Source: CAZQYC01 sp043746555
Lineage (GTDB): Bacteria; Pseudomonadota; Gammaproteobacteria; Steroidobacterales; Steroidobacteraceae
Length of the DNA: 10,299 nt
Direction of reading: 5' to 3'
NCBI GenBank assembly: GCA_043746555.1
Contig: JAYTQU010000316.1
Location: 1 to 10,299 of the forward strand
Position numbers and translations under genes: made by a program. The notes under the pieces are model-generated. The model made no database searches, had not been told where the DNA came from, and saw nothing but the letters and a program-made list of their open reading frames with translations. Of this stretch, positions 7,067 to 10,299 are shown one piece after another (position 1 is the first letter of the stretch; each line of letters opens with the position of its first letter).

Positions 7067-7687
7067 ATGGCGCGTACTAAAAGCAGCAGCCGTTGGTTGC
7101 AAGAGCACGAATCCGACCCCTATGTGAAAGCCGCGCGGGCCGCAGGTTATCGGTCGCGGGCAGTTTACAAGCTCGAAGAGATTCAACGCACCGACAAAAT
7201 TTTGCGACCGGGTAGCGTGGTCGTTGATTTGGGCGCTGCGCCTGGCGGCTGGAGTCAGTACGCCGCGCGCTACTTCAAGGGTAATGGCAGGATCATCGCC
7301 TCGGACATATTGCCCATCGATCCCCTTCCCGGCGTAGAGTTTCTACAAGGCGATTTCTCGTCCGACGAGGTCTTCGCGAGCCTGCTCGATCTTCTCGCGG
7401 CTAACCGTCCGCAACTTGTAATGTCGGATATGGCCCCCAATATGTCAGGCATCGCCGAAGTCGATCACGATCGCGGCATGTATCTCGTTGAACTATCGTT
7501 GGATTTTGCCGAAAAGACGCTGGCTGACGGTGGCGACTATTTGGTGAAAGTCTTTCAGGGTCGCGATTACCTACCCTTCGTCAAACGGCTACGTAGCCGG
7601 TTTGCGGAAGTGAAAGTGCGCAAGCCCAAGGCATCGCGAAGTAGAAGCGCTGAGCTGTACTTGTTGGCGCGGCAGTTTCGGATGTAG
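7067..7687 (+). CDS. rlmE: 23S rRNA (uridine-2'-O-)methyltransferase RlmE (FtsJ/RrmJ)
   Basis: RlmE uses S-adenosylmethionine to methylate the 2'-O of U2552 in the A-loop of 23S rRNA, a late step in 50S assembly. The 206 residues align end to end with the 209-residue E. coli protein. SSSRWLQEHESDPYV opens the protein, the SAM motif VVDLGAAPGGWSQYA is at about 52-66, and MSDMAPNMSG follows. The catalytic set Lys35, Asp121, Lys161 and Glu196 is complete, each three positions below E. coli Lys38, Asp124, Lys164 and Glu199. The gene starts 11 bases after the phosphatase stop with no visible Shine-Dalgarno, suggesting coupled translation. It precedes ftsH, the conserved order; in E. coli the pair is heat-inducible. 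I looked for a sigma-32 promoter here and found none with correct spacing. Confidence 0.96.
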   Translation: MARTKSSSRWLQEHESDPYVKAARAAGYRSRAVYKLEEIQRTDKILRPGSVVVDLGAAPGGWSQYAARYFKGNGRIIASDILPIDPLPGVEFLQGDFSSDEVFASLLDLLAANRPQLVMSDMAPNMSGIAEVDHDRGMYLVELSLDFAEKTLADGGDYLVKVFQGRDYLPFVKRLRSRFAEVKVRKPKASRSRSAELYLLARQFRM

Positions 7688-7799
7688 TAGTGTCGGGTCA
7701 TGATTTAGATCAGGTTTCGCACGTACGGCGGTCGTCGGCTGTTTTCTTTGAATTCCCCCGATTCGCGAGCGACGTGACGTGCCTTGTTAGGAGTTTATT
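7688..7799 (+). other. rlmE-ftsH intergenic region
   Basis: These 112 bases end in the strong ftsH ribosome-binding site. CTTTGAA and CCCCCGATT (about 7747-7762) each resemble half of a sigma-32 promoter but stand side by side, without the 13-17 base spacer needed. No terminator hairpin with a T-run separates the two genes, so readthrough from rlmE into ftsH is likely. Confidence 0.4.
7787..7793 (+). promoter_or_regulatory. strong Shine-Dalgarno for the TTG start of ftsH
   Basis: TTAGGAG stands 6 bases before TTG 7800-7802. It is the best ribosome-binding site in the window. It supports the rare TTG start, because there is no ATG at the N-terminus expected for FtsH. Confidence 0.8.
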
Positions 7800-9722
7800 T
7801 TGAACGATCTTGCCAAGAATATTTTGCTCTGGACCGTCATTGCGGTCGTCATCTTCGCCGCGGTGAGTAACTTCAGCAGTCGCGGCCCGACCACGCAGAC
7901 CATCGATTACTCGGCGTTTCTCGATCAAGTCGAGAACAACACTATTACGCAAGTAACATTCAACGCGGGAAAAGCCATCACCGGCACGCGTTCCGATGGC
8001 GAACGATTTGTCACCTATAGTCCCGAGACCGACAACACGGCGTTGATCGGCACGTTGAAAAAGCGCGGCGTTCGTTTCAGCGCAGCCGAACCGGAATCGC
8101 CGAATATTCTTTGGGCATTGTTCCTGCAGGCGTTCCCAATTTTGTTGCTGTTCGGTTTGTGGATCTACTTCATGCGTCAGATGCAGGGAGGCGCGGGCGG
8201 CCGTGGCGCAATGTCGTTTGGTAAAAGTCGCGCGCGTTTATTGGGTGAAGATCAGGTTCAAGTGACGTTTGCCGATGTGGCGGGCGTTGAAGAAGCGAAG
8301 GACGAAGTTGTCGAGATCGTCGAATTTTTGAAGGACCCCGGTAAGTTTCAGCGTCTCGGCGGCAAGATTCCGCGCGGTGTGTTGATGGTGGGTTCGCCCG
8401 GCACAGGTAAGACTTTGCTCGCGCGCGCCATCGCCGGCGAAGCGAAAGTGCCGTTTTTCACGATTTCCGGTTCCGACTTCGTTGAAATGTTTGTCGGCGT
8501 CGGCGCGTCACGCGTCCGCGATATGTTCGAGCAGGCGAAAAAACATGCGCCGTGTATTATTTTCATCGACGAAATCGACGCAGTCGGTCGTCATCGCGGC
8601 GCAGGTCTCGGCGGCGGTCACGACGAGCGCGAACAGACATTGAATCAATTGCTGGTCGAGATGGACGGCTTCGAAGGAACGGAAGGCGTCATCGTTATCG
8701 CCGCCACCAATCGTCCCGATGTGCTCGATCCTGCGTTGCTGCGTCCCGGTCGATTCGATCGCCAAGTGGTCGTGCCGTTACCCGATGTGCGCGGACGCGA
8801 ACAAATTCTCAGAGTTCACATGCGCAAACTACCGCTCGCCGAAGATGTGCGACCGCAAGTGATCGCGCGCGGTACACCGGGATTTTCGGGTGCCGATCTC
8901 GCCAACCTTGCAAACGAAGCGGCGTTGTTCGCAGCACGCGCCAACAAACGCGTCGTCACGATGGACGAGTTTGAGAAAGCCAAAGACAAAATCATGATGG
9001 GCGCGGAACGCAAGTCCATGGTGATGGACGATCAAGAAAAAAAACTCACGGCGTATCACGAAGCTGGTCATGCAATCGTGGGATTGTCGGTGCCCGAGCA
9101 TGATCCGGTTTACAAAGTGAGCATCATTCCGCGTGGCCGTGCGCTGGGCGTAACGATGTTTCTGCCGGAAGCGGATCGGTACAGCACCAGCAAGCGTCGT
9201 TTGGAAAGTCGCATCGCGACCTTGTTCGGCGGTCGCGTTGCCGAGGAAATGATTTTCGGCGCGGAGTCGGTTACGACTGGTGCGTCGAACGATATCGAAC
9301 GTGCGACGGAAATCGCTCGCAACATGGTGACCAAGTGGGGCCTCTCGGACAAGTTGGGTCCGCAGTCGTATAGCGAAGAAGAAGGCGAAGTATTTTTGGG
9401 TCGCTCCGTGACGCAGCATAAACAAGTGTCGGATGTCACCGCGCATACCATCGACGAAGAAGTGCGTCGCCTTATCGACGGCAACTACACGCGTGCGAGA
9501 GATATTCTTGAAGCCGGCGCCGATAGGCTGCACAAGATGGCCGAAGCGCTGATCAAGTACGAAACCATCGACGAAAATCAGATCAAGGACATCATGGAAG
9601 GTCGCGAACCGAAACCGCCGCAGGATTGGGACGACTCGTTGAGTCCCGGTGGCAAATCGCGCCCAATCGACAAGGGCGAAAAGACCGATACGGCGATTGG
9701 AAAACCGGCCAGCCAGCACTGA
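7800..9722 (+). CDS. ftsH: ATP-dependent zinc metalloprotease FtsH
   Basis: FtsH is the hexameric inner-membrane AAA+ protease. In E. coli it degrades LpxC, sigma-32 and unassembled membrane proteins. The 640 residues cover the whole family pattern. The first membrane segment is near 5-22 and starts NDLAKNILLWTVIAVV, and a periplasmic domain extends to about 100. The second membrane segment is near 103-122. The AAA domain has Walker A GSPGTGKT at 198-205 (Ser where Pro is common), Walker B FIDEID around Asp257-Glu258, and arginine fingers in RPGR at 315-318. The protease domain has HEAGH at 420-424, and Asp498 is the probable third zinc ligand. The C-terminal tail is polar. TTG is the start, supported by a strong Shine-Dalgarno. 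An A8 run at 9037-9044 just before the zinc site is unusual (see findings). lpxK and kdsB in the same window belong to the pathway whose first committed enzyme, LpxC, is an FtsH substrate in E. coli. Confidence 0.98.
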   Translation: MNDLAKNILLWTVIAVVIFAAVSNFSSRGPTTQTIDYSAFLDQVENNTITQVTFNAGKAITGTRSDGERFVTYSPETDNTALIGTLKKRGVRFSAAEPESPNILWALFLQAFPILLLFGLWIYFMRQMQGGAGGRGAMSFGKSRARLLGEDQVQVTFADVAGVEEAKDEVVEIVEFLKDPGKFQRLGGKIPRGVLMVGSPGTGKTLLARAIAGEAKVPFFTISGSDFVEMFVGVGASRVRDMFEQAKKHAPCIIFIDEIDAVGRHRGAGLGGGHDEREQTLNQLLVEMDGFEGTEGVIVIAATNRPDVLDPALLRPGRFDRQVVVPLPDVRGREQILRVHMRKLPLAEDVRPQVIARGTPGFSGADLANLANEAALFAARANKRVVTMDEFEKAKDKIMMGAERKSMVMDDQEKKLTAYHEAGHAIVGLSVPEHDPVYKVSIIPRGRALGVTMFLPEADRYSTSKRRLESRIATLFGGRVAEEMIFGAESVTTGASNDIERATEIARNMVTKWGLSDKLGPQSYSEEEGEVFLGRSVTQHKQVSDVTAHTIDEEVRRLIDGNYTRARDILEAGADRLHKMAEALIKYETIDENQIKDIMEGREPKPPQDWDDSLSPGGKSRPIDKGEKTDTAIGKPASQH

Positions 9723-9738
9723 GAGAGGGAAGCTTGGC

Positions 9739-9813
9739 GCTGGAGCCTTGCGGTTAGGATTTAAGAGACGCCCTGATTCCTTTTGCCTCTGACCTCCAGC
9801 CCACAGCCGCAAG
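9739..9813. repeat. crossing inverted repeats in the ftsH-folP intergenic region
   Basis: Two perfect 7-base inverted pairs interleave. GCTGGAG (9739-9745) pairs with CTCCAGC (9794-9800). CTTGCGG (9747-9753) pairs with CCGCAAG (9807-9813). Because the arms cross, they cannot form one nested hairpin; they would form either alternative hairpins or a pseudoknot-like fold. The same arms can also be read as two opposed copies of a degenerate GGCTTGCGG/GGCTGGAGG-type intergenic repeat. A pyrimidine tract with T6 (9820-9825) follows directly before folP. Confidence 0.5.
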
Positions 9814-9828
9814 CCCTTCTTTTTTCCC

Positions 9829-10299
9829 ATGCTGCTTCGCTGCGGTTCCCGCACACTCGATCTGAACTCACCCATTGTGATGGGCGTGCTCAATGTCACG
9901 CCGGATTCGTTTTCCGATGGCGGACGGTTTCTCGATCGCGATGCGGCGATTGCGCACGGACTCGCCATGGTCGATCAGGGTGCTGGCATCATCGATATCG
10001 GCGGCGAATCCACCAGACCCGGCGCTGCGATCGTTTCCGAAGACGAGGAATTGCGCCGCGTTGTTCCCATTGTCGAAGCACTGGCAGTGAAATCGTCAGT
10101 ATCGATTTCGGTGGATACGAGTCGCGCGTCGGTGATCAAAGCGGTGTGCGCCGCCGGTGCGACTTTCATCAACGATGTGCGTGCGCTGACAAAGCCTGGC
10201 GCCTTGCAAGCGGCAGCCGAATCGAATGCAGCCGTTTGCATCATGCACATGCAAGGTCAACCGCAGACGATGCAATCGGCGCCTCGCTATCGAGACGTG
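9829..10299 (+). CDS. folP: dihydropteroate synthase, C-terminal part beyond window edge
   Basis: FolP condenses 7,8-dihydropterin pyrophosphate with p-aminobenzoate to give dihydropteroate in folate synthesis, and is the sulfonamide target. The visible 157 codons match E. coli FolP in step, with the same residue numbers: GVLNVTPDSFSDGG with Asn22, Asp56, GGESTRPG at 58-65, SVDTS with Asp96, Asn115 in INDVR, and MHMQG at 139-143. The C-terminal lysine and arginine motifs lie beyond the edge. Phe28 and Pro64, positions altered in known sulfonamide-resistant forms, are in the sensitive state. The ATG at 9829 is the first possible start after an in-frame TGA at 9790 and fits the family N-terminus. 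It is preceded by a CT-rich tract with no Shine-Dalgarno. It follows ftsH by 106 bases, as in E. coli, where glmM comes next. Confidence 0.95.
   Translation, partial: MLLRCGSRTLDLNSPIVMGVLNVTPDSFSDGGRFLDRDAAIAHGLAMVDQGAGIIDIGGESTRPGAAIVSEDEELRRVVPIVEALAVKSSVSISVDTSRASVIKAVCAAGATFINDVRALTKPGALQAAAESNAAVCIMHMQGQPQTMQSAPRYRDV

Noticed and set aside
7747..7762. Sigma-32-like CTTTGAA and CCCCCGATT before ftsH
   Set aside because: The two elements are nearly adjacent; a heat-shock promoter needs about 13-17 bases between them, and no other -35 fits.
8829..9968. Long minus-strand open frame (379 codons) antisense to ftsH
   Set aside because: It is a mirror of the strongly coding ftsH frame, extends across an intergenic region into folP, and its translation shows no recognisable domain.

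Overview
The window reads as ordinary chromosomal core DNA from a gammaproteobacterium. GC content is moderate (by eye in the mid-fifties). The gene order comEC - exbB - exbD - lpxK - Trm112-family gene - kdsB - low-molecular-weight phosphatase, with a divergent DUF2062 gene in front, is the order I know from Pseudomonas-like genomes. The folP, rlmE and ftsH products resemble their E. coli counterparts closely in motif order and spacing. I cannot place it below class level; an uncultured or deep-branching lineage is possible but not shown.

Layout. (1) 1-510, minus strand: a DUF2062 membrane protein that runs off the left edge. (2) 511-598: a short divergent intergenic region. (3) 599-6248, plus strand: comEC, an ExbB/TolQ-ExbD/TolR pair sharing one base, lpxK, a small Trm112-like zinc protein, and kdsB. 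This block joins envelope genes (lipid A 4'-kinase, CMP-Kdo synthetase, a proton-driven membrane motor) to a DNA-uptake channel. (4) 6249-6554: a 306-base gap with no convincing gene but with a terminator-like hairpin and leftover minus-strand reading frames. (5) 6555-7687: the phosphatase, followed 11 bases later by rlmE (23S rRNA 2'-O-methyltransferase). (6) 7800-9722: ftsH, with a TTG start and a strong Shine-Dalgarno. (7) 9723-9828: a repeat-bearing leader. (8) 9829-10299: the first 157 codons of folP, cut by the right edge.

Together the genes cover lipopolysaccharide core and lipid A synthesis (lpxK, kdsB), envelope energy coupling (exbBD), membrane and lipid A quality control (FtsH degrades LpxC in E. 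coli), ribosome maturation (rlmE) and folate synthesis (folP). The window joins two conserved clusters, the lpxK-kdsB-phosphatase cluster and the rlmE-ftsH-folP cluster. In the Pseudomonas-type order known to me the phosphatase is followed by murB, so this join is the main organisational novelty.

I found no mobile element, CRISPR array, tRNA or rRNA, and no clear new multi-gene system. The points worth a second look are small: a 19-codon ORF wedged between exbD and lpxK in the lpxK frame; a threefold 15-bp in-frame repeat inside the phosphatase gene; an A8 slippery run with an upstream SD-like hexamer in ftsH; crossing inverted repeats in the folP leader; and the relic-like gap between kdsB and the phosphatase gene.
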